Positions 48,367-58,604 of a stretch of 64,000 nucleotides of DNA are shown in pieces. How positions within the stretch are numbered: position 1 is the first letter of the stretch; each line of letters begins with the position of its first letter. The DNA is taken from NCBI RefSeq assembly GCF_001302265.1, contig NZ_LHQM01000010.1, positions 124,001 to 188,000 on the forward strand. The letters are read 5' to 3'. The notes beneath the pieces are model-generated. The model made no database searches and was not told where the DNA came from. It worked only from the letters and a program-made list of their open reading frames with translations. This DNA comes from Streptococcus phocae. GTDB taxonomy: Bacteria; Bacillota; Bacilli; Lactobacillales; Streptococcaceae. Position numbers and translations under genes: made by a program.

Positions 48367-50358
48367 ATGATTGATAAACGAGATTTTAAAGCGTTTAAAT
48401 TGGTGTCAAAATACGAGCCATCAGGGGATCAACCCAAGGCTATCGAAGCCCTAGTTGATAATATTGAAGGTGGCGAGAAAGCTCAGATATTACTAGGGGC
48501 AACAGGAACAGGAAAAACCTACACCATGAGTCAGGTTATTAGTAGGGTCAACAAACCAACCTTGGTCATTGCACATAATAAAACGCTAGCAGGGCAGCTT
48601 TATGGGGAATTTAAGGAATTTTTCCCAGAGAATGCCGTTGAATATTTTGTGTCCTATTATGATTACTATCAACCCGAGGCTTATGTGCCATCTAGCGATA
48701 CCTATATCGAAAAAGATAGTTCAGTAAATGATGAGATCGACAAATTACGTCATTCTGCGACCTCGTCTTTATTAGAACGAAATGATGTTATTGTTGTGGC
48801 TTCTGTTTCTTGTATTTATGGTTTGGGTTCTCCAAAGGAGTATGCTGACTCTGCAGTTAGTTTGCGTCCGGGTCAAGAAATATCCAGAGACCAATTGCTA
48901 AATGATTTGGTTGATATTCAATTTGAGCGTAATGATATTGATTTTCAGCGGGGGCGTTTTCGCGTCAGAGGTGATGTGGTTGAGGTTTTTCCTGCTTCAC
49001 GAGATGAGCATGCTTTTCGCATTGAATTTTTTGGAGACGAGATTGATCGTATCCGAGAAATTGAGAGCCTAACAGGCAAGAATCTAGGAGATGTTGAGCA
49101 CTTGGTCTTGTTTCCCGCAACTCACTTTGTGACCAATGATGAGCACATGGAGCAGTCTATTAGAAAGATTCAAGCCGAACTCAAAGAACAGCTCAAACTT
49201 TTTGAATCAGAGGGCAAATTGCTAGAAGCGCAACGCTTAAAGCAACGCACAGAATATGATATTGAAATGCTACGTGAAATGGGATATACCAACGGTGTGG
49301 AAAACTATTCAAGGCACATGGATGGTCGCCGTGCAGGAGAGCCGCCTTATACCTTGTTAGATTTCTTTCCAGAGGATTTTTTAATCATGATTGATGAGAG
49401 TCACATGACTATGGGGCAAATCAAGGGCATGTACAACGGTGACCAAGCTAGGAAGCAAATGTTGGTAGACTACGGTTTTCGTTTGCCGTCAGCACTTGAC
49501 AATAGGCCACTTCGCCGTGAAGAGTTTGAGAGTCACATTCATCAAATTGTCTACGTCTCAGCGACACCAGGAGATTACGAGCGTGAACAAACAGATACTA
49601 TTGTTGAGCAAATTATTCGTCCAACAGGGCTATTAGACCCAGAAGTTGAGGTGAGACCAACCATGGGGCAAATGGATGACTTGCTAGGAGAGATTAACCT
49701 CCGGGCACAACGTGGAGAGAGAGCCTTCATCACTACCTTGACTAAAAAGATGGCAGAAGACCTGACAGATTATCTGAAAGAGATGGGCGTCAAGGTCAAA
49801 TACATGCACAGCGACATCAAAACCTTGCAACGAACAGAAATTATCCGAGACCTTCGCTTGGGCGTGTTTGATGTTTTAATAGGAATCAACCTGCTTCGTG
49901 AAGGGATTGATGTGCCCGAGGTTAGCTTGGTTGCGATTTTGGATGCAGACAAAGAAGGATTTTTGAGAAACGAGCGAGGGCTTATCCAAACAATCGGAAG
50001 AGCCGCTCGAAACTCAGATGGCCACGTGATCATGTATGCCGATAAAATTACAGACTCGATGCAGCGAGCCATGGATGAAACGGCACGTCGTCGTGAAACG
50101 CAGATTGCTTACAACAAAAAACATGGCATTACACCAATAACCATCAAAAAAGATATTCGCGATTTGATTGGTCTATCAAAGCCAGCTGAAAGCGAAGACA
50201 TAGGCATCGAAGCTAGCTATGAAACCATGTCTCGCTCAGAACGCCAAGCAGCTCTTAAAACCCTAGACAAGCAAATGCACGAAGCTGCTGAACTGCTTGA
50301 TTTTGAAATGGCGGCTCAGATTCGCGATTTGATTTTAGAGCTAAAAGCAATGGATTAA
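48367..50358 (+). CDS. uvrB: Excinuclease ABC subunit B
   Basis: UvrB verifies DNA damage and loads UvrC in nucleotide excision repair. It has 663 residues. Walker [11 protein letters not shown] is near residue 41 and the beta-hairpin region [12 protein letters not shown] near 97. The DEAD-like motif II is IDESH near 343, helicase motif VI is QTIGRAARN near 542, and the UVR coiled-coil domain is at the C-terminus ([15 protein letters not shown]). AAAGGGG site before ATG. Confidence 0.98.
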   Translation: MIDKRDFKAFKLVSKYEPSGDQPKAIEALVDNIEGGEKAQILLGATGTGKTYTMSQVISRVNKPTLVIAHNKTLAGQLYGEFKEFFPENAVEYFVSYYDYYQPEAYVPSSDTYIEKDSSVNDEIDKLRHSATSSLLERNDVIVVASVSCIYGLGSPKEYADSAVSLRPGQEISRDQLLNDLVDIQFERNDIDFQRGRFRVRGDVVEVFPASRDEHAFRIEFFGDEIDRIREIESLTGKNLGDVEHLVLFPATHFVTNDEHMEQSIRKIQAELKEQLKLFESEGKLLEAQRLKQRTEYDIEMLREMGYTNGVENYSRHMDGRRAGEPPYTLLDFFPEDFLIMIDESHMTMGQIKGMYNGDQARKQMLVDYGFRLPSALDNRPLRREEFESHIHQIVYVSATPGDYEREQTDTIVEQIIRPTGLLDPEVEVRPTMGQMDDLLGEINLRAQRGERAFITTLTKKMAEDLTDYLKEMGVKVKYMHSDIKTLQRTEIIRDLRLGVFDVLIGINLLREGIDVPEVSLVAILDADKEGFLRNERGLIQTIGRAARNSDGHVIMYADKITDSMQRAMDETARRRETQIAYNKKHGITPITIKKDIRDLIGLSKPAESEDIGIEASYETMSRSERQAALKTLDKQMHEAAELLDFEMAAQIRDLILELKAMD

Positions 50359-50387
50359 TGATTTTCTTAAACAGTACAATACCCTAA

Positions 50388-50431
50388 CCAGCCGTTTGCT
50401 AGCCCAGTGCTATGAAAACGGCTATTCTTTT
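50388..50431 (+). terminator. Hairpin terminator after uvrB
   Basis: Arms AGCCGTTT (near 50391) and AAACGGCT (near 50416) are followed by a T-rich stretch. Confidence 0.55.
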
Positions 50432-50465
50432 GCAACTGGGATTGCTATTGGTAAGGATATTTTGC

Positions 50466-50471
50466 TATAAT
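50466..50471 (+). promoter_or_regulatory. -10 element of the dlt operon
   Basis: A TATAAT (50466-50471) with TTGCTA at about 50442 gives an 18-bp spacer. About 137 bases of leader lie between the promoter and dltX. Confidence 0.5.
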
Positions 50472-50607
50472 ATAACATGGTTTACTGGAGCGTTCCATTA
50501 AATTATTTTTCTTTTTTAGAAATTAACTTTTAGCTTGTCAAGCGAGCGATTTTGAAGTAAAATTTTTATTATATTATGTCACTAATACAAGAAGGTAAAA
50601 AGGTAAA

Positions 50608-50751
50608 ATGTTAAAAAATAAATCAACAGCAAAAACGATTGTTGTCTTTATTGGTAAGATAGCCTTGTTCTACGTGATTTTGATGTTGCTAGTCTATTTC
50701 TTTGGTTATTTGGGACATGGTCAGAGTAACTTTATCTATAATGAATTTTAG
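50608..50751 (+). CDS. dltX: Small membrane protein DltX
   Basis: A 47-residue single-pass membrane protein with a conserved C-terminal motif region (FGYLGHGQSNFIYNEF). DltX is required for D-alanylation of teichoic acids, and its C-terminal motif is thought to carry D-alanine between DltC/DltB and teichoic acid. It begins the operon 11 bp before dltA. Confidence 0.9.
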   Translation: MLKNKSTAKTIVVFIGKIALFYVILMLLVYFFGYLGHGQSNFIYNEF

Positions 50752-50762
50752 GAGATTGACTA

Positions 50763-52301
50763 ATGATTAATGATATGATTGAAAGAATCGAGTATTTTGC
50801 CAAAACCCAGCCAAACTTCCCAGTCTATGATTGTTTAGGGGAACGTCGCAGTTATGGGCAATTAAAGGAAGATTCTGACAGTATAGCATGTTTTATTGAT
50901 ACCTTAGAACTGGCAGAAAAAAGCCCTGTATTAGTCTTTGGTGCTCAAAGTTATGACATGTTGGCAACTTTTGTTGCCTTGACGAAAACGGGACATGCCT
51001 ATATCCCAGTTGATGTGCATTCTGCGACCGAGCGGATATTGTCAATCATTGAGATTGCAAAACCAAGTTTGGTTATCGCTATTGAAGCATTGCCTGTAAC
51101 AATTGATGGGGTCAGAGTCATTTCCTTGTCAGAGATTGAAACAGCTAAGCAGTCTAAGTCTTGTTTCGAGCTGACAAGCCCTGTCAAAGGAGATGATAAT
51201 TATTATATTATTTTCACCTCTGGAACCACTGGACAACCTAAAGGTGTGCAAATTTCACATGACAACTTGTTAAGCTTTACGAATTGGATGATTTCGGATG
51301 ACGCTTTTGCGATTCCTAATCAGCCTCAAATGCTTGCGCAACCGCCATACTCTTTTGATTTGTCAGTCATGTATTGGGCTCCGACCCTAGCTCTTGGGGG
51401 TACCTTATTTGCCTTGCCAAAAGAACTGGTGACTGATTTTAAAAAATTGTTTGGCACGATTGCTCAATTACCAGTTGGGATTTGGACGTCGACCCCATCT
51501 TTTGCTGACATGGCTATGCTGAGTGATGATTTTTGCCAAGAAAAGATGCCTCACTTAACCCATTTTTATTTTGATGGTGAGGAGCTGACGGTCTCTACGG
51601 CTCGAAAATTATTTGACCGCTTTCCTAATGCCAGAATTGTCAATGCATACGGCCCTACAGAGGCAACGGTAGCCTTATCAGCCATTTCTATTACAAAAGA
51701 CATGCTTGACCGTTATACTCGTTTGCCTATTGGGTATCCAAAACCGGATTCACCAACTTACATCATTGATGAAGACGGCAACGCCCTACCACCAGGGCAG
51801 CAAGGTGAGATTATTGTGACAGGACCAGCTGTGTCAAAAGGTTACCTCAACAATCCAGAAAAAACAGCTGAAGCCTTCTTCACGTTCAACGGCCAACCTG
51901 CTTACCATACTGGTGATGTGGGTTCGTTAACACCAGACAATATGTTACTTTACGGTGGACGCTTGGATTTTCAAATTAAATACGCTGGCTACCGCATCGA
52001 ATTAGAAGATGTGTCTCAGCAATTAAATCAGTCGCCTTTAGTGGCCTCTTCGGTCGCTGTTCCAAGGTATAACAAAGAACATAAGGTGCAAAATCTTTTA
52101 GCCTATGTTGTTTTGAAAGACGGTGTCAAAGACAACTACGCTAAAGAACTAGATTTGACAAAGGCCATTAAAGCATCTGTAAAAGATCACATGATGAGTT
52201 ATATGATGCCTTCGAAATTTATTTATAGAGATCAGTTGCCATTAACGCCTAACGGAAAGATCGATATCAAATCACTGATAAATGAGGTCAACAACCGATG
52301 A
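50763..52301 (+). CDS. dltA: D-alanine-DltC ligase DltA
   Basis: Adenylation enzyme (512 residues) that activates D-alanine with ATP and loads it on DltC. Motifs: [15 protein letters not shown] near 151, the [10 protein letters not shown] region near 294, HTGDVG near 382 and the C-terminal catalytic lysine in PNGKID. The start has an ideal GGAGATTGACT site. It overlaps dltB by 4 bases. Confidence 0.97.
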   Translation: MINDMIERIEYFAKTQPNFPVYDCLGERRSYGQLKEDSDSIACFIDTLELAEKSPVLVFGAQSYDMLATFVALTKTGHAYIPVDVHSATERILSIIEIAKPSLVIAIEALPVTIDGVRVISLSEIETAKQSKSCFELTSPVKGDDNYYIIFTSGTTGQPKGVQISHDNLLSFTNWMISDDAFAIPNQPQMLAQPPYSFDLSVMYWAPTLALGGTLFALPKELVTDFKKLFGTIAQLPVGIWTSTPSFADMAMLSDDFCQEKMPHLTHFYFDGEELTVSTARKLFDRFPNARIVNAYGPTEATVALSAISITKDMLDRYTRLPIGYPKPDSPTYIIDEDGNALPPGQQGEIIVTGPAVSKGYLNNPEKTAEAFFTFNGQPAYHTGDVGSLTPDNMLLYGGRLDFQIKYAGYRIELEDVSQQLNQSPLVASSVAVPRYNKEHKVQNLLAYVVLKDGVKDNYAKELDLTKAIKASVKDHMMSYMMPSKFIYRDQLPLTPNGKIDIKSLINEVNNR

Positions 52302-53554
52302 TGACTTTCTTTGATCATATCCCTTATTTAGATCCGTATGGCAACCCCATCTATTTTGTTTATCTTATTTTAGCCTTTCTTCCTGTTATTATTGGTCTTT
52401 TCAATAAGAAACGGTTTGAAGTCTATGAAAGCTTGGTCAGTTTAGCCTTTATATTATTTATGTTTGGAGGCGAGCATTACCATCAATTATTTGCGTTTTT
52501 GTTCTACCTCTTTTGGCAAATCGTTAGTGTTTTGGCCTATAAGACCTACCGACAAAGAGCTAATCATACAGGGGTTTTCTACTTAAGCATTTTGATTAGT
52601 CTTTTTCCACTCATCTGTGTTAAGGTATCGCCTTTGATGGCTAGTCCAGGGCACTCTCTCTTTAGTTTTTTAGGAATATCATACCTAACCTTTAAGAGTG
52701 TGGGCATGATTATTGAAATGCGTGATGGGATATTAAAGGATTTTGAGTTAAAAGACTTTATCCGATTTATGATTTTTCTGCCTACCTTTTCTAGTGGGCC
52801 TATCGATCGTTTTAGACGGTTCCAAGAAGACTATAAAAACTTACCAGATCAAGATGATTACTTGTCCATGTTAAACAAGGCTGTCATGTATATTATGCTT
52901 GGTTTCTTATATAAACATATCATTTCCTACTGCTTAGGCGGGTTATTGTTACCTGTTCTTCAAAGTAAAGCACTAGCTGCAGGAGGGTATTTCAACAAAG
53001 AGACCATTGCGGTCATGTATGTTTATGGCATTAATTTGTTCTTTGATTTTGCAGGGTACTCAATGTTTGCCATAGGGATATCTTATTTATTGGGAATTAA
53101 AACCCCTGAAAATTTCAACAAGCCTTTCTTATCTCCAAACTTAAAAGAGTTTTGGAATAGATGGCACATGAGTTTATCCTTCTGGTTTAGAGATTTTGTC
53201 TTTATGCGGTTGGTGCATAGTTTAATCAAGCATAAAGTGTTTAAAAATCGAAACGTGACCTCAGGTTTTGCCTATCTCATCAACATGCTTGTCATGGGAT
53301 GTTGGCATGGTCTAACCTGGTATTATATCGCTTATGGTCTGTTTCATGGAATCGGTTTGATTGTTAACGATGCTTGGATTCGAAAGAAAAAAGAAATCAA
53401 TCGAAATCGGAAAAAACAAGGGAAACTCCCTTTGTTCCAGAGCAGGGCTTTCCACCTAATATCAATCGTGGTCACTTTCCACGTTGTGATGTTTTCACTC
53501 TTGCTATTCTCAGGTTTCTTGAACGAACTCTGGTTTGGCAAACCACTATCATAA
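52298..53554 (+). CDS. dltB: MBOAT-type D-alanyl transferase DltB
   Basis: A 418-residue multi-pass membrane protein of the MBOAT family that moves D-alanyl groups across the membrane. Core motifs: [18 protein letters not shown] near 284 and the catalytic histidine region [19 protein letters not shown] near 332. The ATGATG start overlaps the dltA stop, so initiation could be at either codon. Confidence 0.95.
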   Translation: MMTFFDHIPYLDPYGNPIYFVYLILAFLPVIIGLFNKKRFEVYESLVSLAFILFMFGGEHYHQLFAFLFYLFWQIVSVLAYKTYRQRANHTGVFYLSILISLFPLICVKVSPLMASPGHSLFSFLGISYLTFKSVGMIIEMRDGILKDFELKDFIRFMIFLPTFSSGPIDRFRRFQEDYKNLPDQDDYLSMLNKAVMYIMLGFLYKHIISYCLGGLLLPVLQSKALAAGGYFNKETIAVMYVYGINLFFDFAGYSMFAIGISYLLGIKTPENFNKPFLSPNLKEFWNRWHMSLSFWFRDFVFMRLVHSLIKHKVFKNRNVTSGFAYLINMLVMGCWHGLTWYYIAYGLFHGIGLIVNDAWIRKKKEINRNRKKQGKLPLFQSRAFHLISIVVTFHVVMFSLLLFSGFLNELWFGKPLS

Positions 53555-53571
53555 AAAAGGGAGTATGAGTA

Positions 53572-53811
53572 ATGTCTACTAAAGAAACTGTAATTGAATT
53601 GTTTGATCGTTTGTTTATGGAAGATGTGTCTGATATGTTGGATGAAGACTTGTTTGATGCTGGGGTACTTGATAGTTTAGGAACTGTTGAGTTAATTGTT
53701 GAGTTGGAATCATTATTTAATATCAAGGTTCCAATTTCTGAGTTTGGCCGCGAAGACTGGAATACTGCCAATAAAATTATTCAAGGTGTCGAGGAATTAA
53801 AACATGCTTAA
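53572..53811 (+). CDS. dltC: D-alanyl carrier protein DltC
   Basis: A 79-residue carrier protein. The phosphopantetheine serine is in LDSLGTVEL near residue 35. It carries D-alanine from DltA to DltB. Overlaps dltD by 8 bases. Confidence 0.97.
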   Translation: MSTKETVIELFDRLFMEDVSDMLDEDLFDAGVLDSLGTVELIVELESLFNIKVPISEFGREDWNTANKIIQGVEELKHA

Positions 53812-55054
53812 ACGCCTTTGGTTAATCCTAGGTCCCTTAGTGATTGCTTTTGCTTTAGTTGTTATGACGATATTTAGCTTTCCCACAAGGTTGAAGCATT
53901 CTCTCATACAAGAAAAAGCGAACGCTGTTGCCATTACAGACAGTTCTTTTAAGAACGGTCTGATAAAACGACAGGCGTTATCAGATCCAAATCACTATTT
54001 TGTGCCATTTTTTGGGTCAAGCGAATGGAGTCGAATGGATGGCATGCACCCATCTGTCTTAGCAGAAAAGTACCAGCGGTCTTATCGTCCATTTCTTATA
54101 GGAAAAAGAGGGTCAGCCTCTCTGTCACAATATTACGGCATGCAACAGATTGCCCAAGAACTTAAAGGGAAAAAAGCAGTCTTTGTGATTTCACCACAGT
54201 GGTTTACCCCTCAAGGGATTAATCCAGGAGCAGTGCAACTGTATTTGTCCAATAGCCAAGTGATTGAGTTTCTTTTGAATGCTGACACAGGCCAAGAATC
54301 ACGGTTTGCGGCCAAGCGTATGCTGCAAGTCAATCCAGGGGTTGCGAAATCAGAATTACTGCAAAAAATTAGCAAAGGCAAACCACTGAGTTCCTGGGAA
54401 AAGAAACTATTAGAGTTTCAACATCAATTGAGTTTGCGTGAAGAGTCGCTGTTTAGCCATTTTGCGCAGTCAGCTAATTATGACACGCGAATTGTTCCTC
54501 GTGTCAAGGGCTTGCCTAAGTCGTTTTCGTATGAGCGTCTAGGCCAAATTGCAACAAGGCGTGCTGCTGAAGGAACATCAAACAACCGTTTTGGGATTAA
54601 AAATACTTTTTACAGTAAGCGTATTGCGCCCCAAGTTCATCTGTACAAGAACTTTCAGCATAGTAATAGTTACATCGCTTCACCAGAATACAATGATTTT
54701 CAGCTAGTGCTTTCGGCCTTTGCCAAAAATGATACCGATGTGCTTTTTGTGATTCCACCGGTCAATAAGGCTTGGGCAAAATACACAGGTCTTAATCAAT
54801 ACAAGTATCAAGAAGCTGTTCATAAAATTAAATACCAACTAAATTCTCAAGGGTTCAAAAAAATTGCAGACTTTTCACGAGCGGGTGGTAAAACCTATTT
54901 TATGCAAGACACGATTCATATGGGATGGAATGGTTGGTTAGCTTTTGATAAGGCGGTTTTGCCCTTCATAGAAGAAGAGCAAGCACAGCTTAATTATCGC
55001 TTAAATCCTTATTTTTTGTCAGAAGATTGGACAAAAAGAACAAGAGGATTTTAA
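53804..55054 (+). CDS. dltD: Teichoic acid D-alanylation protein DltD
   Basis: A 416-residue membrane-tethered SGNH-like esterase that completes transfer of D-alanine to lipoteichoic acid. One N-terminal membrane helix (5-25), the catalytic serine region [16 protein letters not shown] near 69 and the late Asp-His pair ([10 protein letters not shown] near 370). The last of the dlt genes proper; a hydrolase gene follows after 28 bp. Confidence 0.95.
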   Translation: MLKRLWLILGPLVIAFALVVMTIFSFPTRLKHSLIQEKANAVAITDSSFKNGLIKRQALSDPNHYFVPFFGSSEWSRMDGMHPSVLAEKYQRSYRPFLIGKRGSASLSQYYGMQQIAQELKGKKAVFVISPQWFTPQGINPGAVQLYLSNSQVIEFLLNADTGQESRFAAKRMLQVNPGVAKSELLQKISKGKPLSSWEKKLLEFQHQLSLREESLFSHFAQSANYDTRIVPRVKGLPKSFSYERLGQIATRRAAEGTSNNRFGIKNTFYSKRIAPQVHLYKNFQHSNSYIASPEYNDFQLVLSAFAKNDTDVLFVIPPVNKAWAKYTGLNQYKYQEAVHKIKYQLNSQGFKKIADFSRAGGKTYFMQDTIHMGWNGWLAFDKAVLPFIEEEQAQLNYRLNPYFLSEDWTKRTRGF

Positions 55055-55082
55055 TAACAACTGTTAGAATTGAGGACAAAAC

Positions 55083-56063
55083 GTGTTCATTAGTGTGATA
55101 CTATTTTTAACCCTTGTCATGGGGGGGGTGGTATTTATTGAATGCTATCAAAAACGGTCAGTATCAAGTTGGTTGATTGAAAAATTATTTGACTTACGCC
55201 GGTATAAACTTTCCAAGAAACCAGACAACTATCAAGGTATCGAAACTCAAAGACAGCGTCAGATTCCTTATCATTTAGATAATCCAGAAACCTTGGTTGG
55301 TTTTCCGACACAGGAATATGACGTTGATGGGATGCAAGTCTTTGTCATTAATGACCAAAAGACACAAGACCAGCCAATTATTTTTTATCTTTATGGCAGT
55401 GTTTACCTGCGTCGCCCGGAAAAGTTTCACTTTAAAACCATCAAGCAATTAATCACCTTAACCAATGCGAAATTAGTATTTCCTAATTTTCAAAAGGCCC
55501 CTTATGTGACTTATCAAGAAGTTTACCCCAAATTGGCAAAAGCTTACAAGCGGTATGCTCTAGCCAAAAAAGGAAACCAGACTAGCTTTATCGGTGATTC
55601 TTCTGGTGGCGGGATGGCCTTAGCCTTAGCCCAGTACCTACGAGATCATAAGGAAGCTCCGCAGCCTAGCCAGATTATCACCTTATCGCCCTGGTTAGAT
55701 GTTAGCTTAGCAAATAGTGATTACCAGGAGCTTGAGCCGGTCGAAGCCTATCTGGATGCGCGTCGTCTCAAAGATATTGGCGAGCTTTGGGCAGGTGGAA
55801 AAGAAAGCATGACCCATCCTTATGTCAGTCCATTATATGGAGATTACCGAGGCCTTCCCAAAATTATTAGTTTTGCTGGGACACGTGAAATATTTCTACC
55901 AGACATCAAAAGGTTCCACGAAACATTGACACAACAAGAAGTTCCCAACCAACTCATTATAGAAGACAACATGATTCATGCCTATGTGATTTTCCCGATA
56001 AGAGAAGCTCGCAAAGCGCTTAGACAAATAGCAGCCTTTGTGTTAAAAGGGACTGAATCTTAA
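55083..56063 (+). CDS. Membrane-anchored alpha/beta hydrolase with variant oxyanion motif
   Basis: A 326-residue protein with an N-terminal membrane helix (2-20) and a hormone-sensitive-lipase-like fold. The nucleophile motif is GDSSGGGM near 175. The usual HGGG is replaced by LYGSVYL near 105, so the oxyanion hole differs. The acid and base lie in the region with FAGTREIFLPD and NMIHAY near 300. The start is GTG after GAGGA. It follows dltD closely and shares the terminator, so it may work on envelope esters, but no substrate is known. A run of eight G occurs at codons 13-16. Confidence 0.8.
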   Translation: MFISVILFLTLVMGGVVFIECYQKRSVSSWLIEKLFDLRRYKLSKKPDNYQGIETQRQRQIPYHLDNPETLVGFPTQEYDVDGMQVFVINDQKTQDQPIIFYLYGSVYLRRPEKFHFKTIKQLITLTNAKLVFPNFQKAPYVTYQEVYPKLAKAYKRYALAKKGNQTSFIGDSSGGGMALALAQYLRDHKEAPQPSQIITLSPWLDVSLANSDYQELEPVEAYLDARRLKDIGELWAGGKESMTHPYVSPLYGDYRGLPKIISFAGTREIFLPDIKRFHETLTQQEVPNQLIIEDNMIHAYVIFPIREARKALRQIAAFVLKGTES

Positions 56064-56081
56064 AAAATCTAATAACAGATT

Positions 56082-56113
56082 AAAAGCCTTTCCGAAATTT
56101 CGGAAAGGCTTTT
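56082..56113. terminator. Perfect palindromic bidirectional terminator
   Basis: A 32-base perfect palindrome (arms 56082-56097 and 56098-56113) with A4 and T4 ends separates the dlt operon from the convergent mal genes. Confidence 0.92.
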
Positions 56114-56122
56114 AATAATTGT

Positions 56123-56959
56123 TTATTTAACAGATCCACCAGTAACACCTTCGACATAGTATTTTTGCATGACCATGAAAAGAAGGGTGATTGGAATGGC
56201 AATCAGAACAGAACCTGCGGTGAAGGCCATAAACCAGTTGTTGATAGTATCAGCTTGTAGCATTGAAAAGAGTCCAATGGCTACGGTGTACTTGCTAGTT
56301 GCATCGCCTAGGATGACTTGGGCAAAGATGAAATCAATCCAAGGTCCCATAAAGGCAATTAAAGCGGTGTAGACGATGATAGGTTTTGACAATGGCAAGG
56401 TGATTTTGAAGAAGATATCCATTCGTGTAGCCCCATCAATCATTGCTGATTCGTCAAGAGAGTAAGGAATGGTATCGAAAAATCCTTTAGCAATGTAAAA
56501 GCCAAGTGCTGCACCAGCTGAGTAAACCAAAACAAGCGCTGTCAAGGTTTGGGTAAGACCTAGAGCTTTTAGGATGTAATAAACCGCAATCATGCTCATG
56601 AATCCAGGAAACATGTTTAAGACAAGAGCAAGTTTTAAGAAACGGTTGCGGAATTTAAACTTGATACGGCTGAGAGAATAAGCCATAGCAACAGTGATAA
56701 AGGTTGAAATAATGCAAGTAAAGGTCGCAACAATCAACGTATTCATAAACCATCTGCCAAATGGAAACGTGTCATTGGTAAATAGTTTGATGTAGTGATC
56801 TAAGGTAAAATGTTTTGGAATAAAATAATCAACATAGGCTGTTCCTTCAGCACGAAAACTTGTCAGTACTACCCAAGCAATCGGCAAAAGCCAGACGATG
56901 GAGAGAATGGTTAAGATAAGATAAACTAGACTAAGCTGTAAGCGACGTTTATTTTTCAT
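56123..56959 (-). CDS. malG: Maltodextrin ABC transporter permease (MalG/MalD)
   Basis: A 278-residue inner permease subunit with six membrane segments. The EAA loop is DTIPYSLDESAMIDGATRMD (near 170). Pairs with the MalF-type subunit; its start overlaps the malF stop by one base. No ATPase is encoded here, so the shared sugar ATPase MsmK is probably used (family knowledge). Confidence 0.93.
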   Translation of the reverse strand: MKNKRRLQLSLVYLILTILSIVWLLPIAWVVLTSFRAEGTAYVDYFIPKHFTLDHYIKLFTNDTFPFGRWFMNTLIVATFTCIISTFITVAMAYSLSRIKFKFRNRFLKLALVLNMFPGFMSMIAVYYILKALGLTQTLTALVLVYSAGAALGFYIAKGFFDTIPYSLDESAMIDGATRMDIFFKITLPLSKPIIVYTALIAFMGPWIDFIFAQVILGDATSKYTVAIGLFSMLQADTINNWFMAFTAGSVLIAIPITLLFMVMQKYYVEGVTGGSVK

Positions 56960-58320
56960 TATTTAGCTGCCCCTTCCTTGTATGATGCTGTTCTAGTGTA
57001 TGCTAGTAAACTAAAGACGGCAGAAACCACGAAGATTAAGATACCGATAACAGAAGCTAGGTTGTAGTCAGCTGCTGTCAGTGTTAGTTTGTAGAGCCAA
57101 GTTACCAATAGATCAGTCGTACCCGCTTGGTAGTAGTGAGAGTTTGTTGGTCCACCACCAGTCAGGAGGTAAATAACATTGAAGTTATTAATATTTCCAA
57201 TGAACTGTTGGATCAAGTTAGGTGTCATGATGATAAGAATTTGCGGGAAAGTAATGGATTTAAAGACTTGGAACTTACTTGCTCCATCAATTTCAGCAGC
57301 TTCAATCTGTTCACTAGGTAAGTTCATAATAATCCCAGTAGCAATCAACATGGTAAAAGGAATACCGATCCACATATTGACAAAGATAATAGAAAATTTC
57401 GCCCAAATCGGATCAGATAAAAATGGTAGTGACCCATTGATGATGCCTAATTTATTGAGAAGGGCATTTAGAGGTCCTTGGTCATTGAGCAAGTTTCTCA
57501 TGATTAATAATGAAATAAACTGTGGCACAGCAATGGTGATAACAAAGATAGTTCGCCACATTTTTTTCAATTTTAGTCCTTTGGTATTAATCAACAAGGC
57601 CAAGATAATGCCAAAGAAAAAGTTGGTTACAGTGGCAAAAACAGCCCAAATCAATGTCCAAGAGAACACTGGGAAGAAGGTTCCCGCCAAACGCCCGCTA
57701 AAAATGTTGCTAAAATTAGCTAAACCAACCCAGTCAAATAGTGATTTTGGTGGCAGATGATTATGGTCAAAGTTTGTAAATGCCAAGCAAATCATGTAAA
57801 CCAAAGGCAAGATGGTAAATAGCAAGACTCCGATAAGCGGAACCGCCATTAAGGTCATATGGAACCGACCATTAGCAAGGGTTAAAACGTCTTCTTTGAA
57901 CGTTGGCACTTTTTTACCGTCTTGTTTGAGAAGGTAGATATTGCGAGCACTTTTGAGATTGCACCAATAAATATAGGCAAATACCAAACAAAAGATAATT
58001 GATGCGAGACCAAAAATTAAGATTAACATGGAATTGTCGCCATCAACAGCCACTTGAATGCTAATGCCATCAATGGTTTTTGTGGTCATTCCTTGTGTCT
58101 GTGTCCCAAGTGTAACTAATCCTGAGATGGCTGAAGTAATCTGAGAAAAAAAGGCAATAAGGAAAATCACCTGACTGACTAAAAAGAGGCTGCCTTTGAT
58201 GAATTGTTTATTAGCAAAGTTAGCAAACCCCATGATTAGAGCAGATAGTTTAATGTCAAAACCACCTTTTTTCAAGGCTTCCATCACGGTTACTTGATTT
58301 GTCAAGCTTGAGTGAGTCAT
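56959..58320 (-). CDS. malF: Maltodextrin ABC transporter permease (MalF/MalC)
   Basis: A 453-residue permease with a long N-terminal hydrophobic extension, as usual for Gram-positive MalF. The EAA loop is NLPSEQIEAAEIDGASKFQ (near 333). It receives the substrate from MalX. 284 bp separate it from malX, an unusually large gap within an operon, holding two large hairpins. Confidence 0.93.
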   Translation of the reverse strand: MTHSSLTNQVTVMEALKKGGFDIKLSALIMGFANFANKQFIKGSLFLVSQVIFLIAFFSQITSAISGLVTLGTQTQGMTTKTIDGISIQVAVDGDNSMLILIFGLASIIFCLVFAYIYWCNLKSARNIYLLKQDGKKVPTFKEDVLTLANGRFHMTLMAVPLIGVLLFTILPLVYMICLAFTNFDHNHLPPKSLFDWVGLANFSNIFSGRLAGTFFPVFSWTLIWAVFATVTNFFFGIILALLINTKGLKLKKMWRTIFVITIAVPQFISLLIMRNLLNDQGPLNALLNKLGIINGSLPFLSDPIWAKFSIIFVNMWIGIPFTMLIATGIIMNLPSEQIEAAEIDGASKFQVFKSITFPQILIIMTPNLIQQFIGNINNFNVIYLLTGGGPTNSHYYQAGTTDLLVTWLYKLTLTAADYNLASVIGILIFVVSAVFSLLAYTRTASYKEGAAK

Positions 58321-58385
58321 ATATTCTCTCCTTTTGATGAAGATACAAGAGTGACCAACTGAGTCTCTCCTGCTCAGTTTTACAA

Positions 58386-58441
58386 TAGCTAGGTGTTACG
58401 TAAACCTTTAAGCGGTTAAAAATTTACGTAGCACCAAGCTA
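58386..58441 (-). repeat. Large stem-loop A in the malX-malF gap
   Basis: Two 19-base arms (58386-58404 and 58423-58441), with two mismatches, enclose an 18-base loop. It lies between malX and malF in the transcript. Confidence 0.8.
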
Positions 58442-58455
58442 CTGACTTCAAATAA

Positions 58456-58575
58456 AAACAAGTAGGAGTGGGACTAACCCCCAAAAGAACGTATCATAAT
58501 GGAGCTCAGTTCCACTCCCTTTTGCAGATGAGTAAACAGGTTTATGTTAGAAGTTACTCACCCCTGTACTTGTTT
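58456..58575 (-). repeat. Nested inverted-repeat element B in the malX-malF gap
   Basis: Outer arms AAACAAGTA (58456-58464) and TACTTGTTT (58567-58575). Inner arms GGAGTGGGACT (58465-58475) and AGTTCCACTCC (58508-58518), one mismatch. The GGAGTGGGAC core resembles a dispersed intergenic element seen in several streptococci. Confidence 0.7.
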
Positions 58576-58604
58576 ATTGTGGTATTTAGTAAATGATAGC
58601 TTGC

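Noticed and set aside
57179-57760. 193-codon plus-strand frame opposite malF
   Set aside because: Antisense to a well-supported permease gene; no promoter or ribosome binding site, and no protein-like domain.
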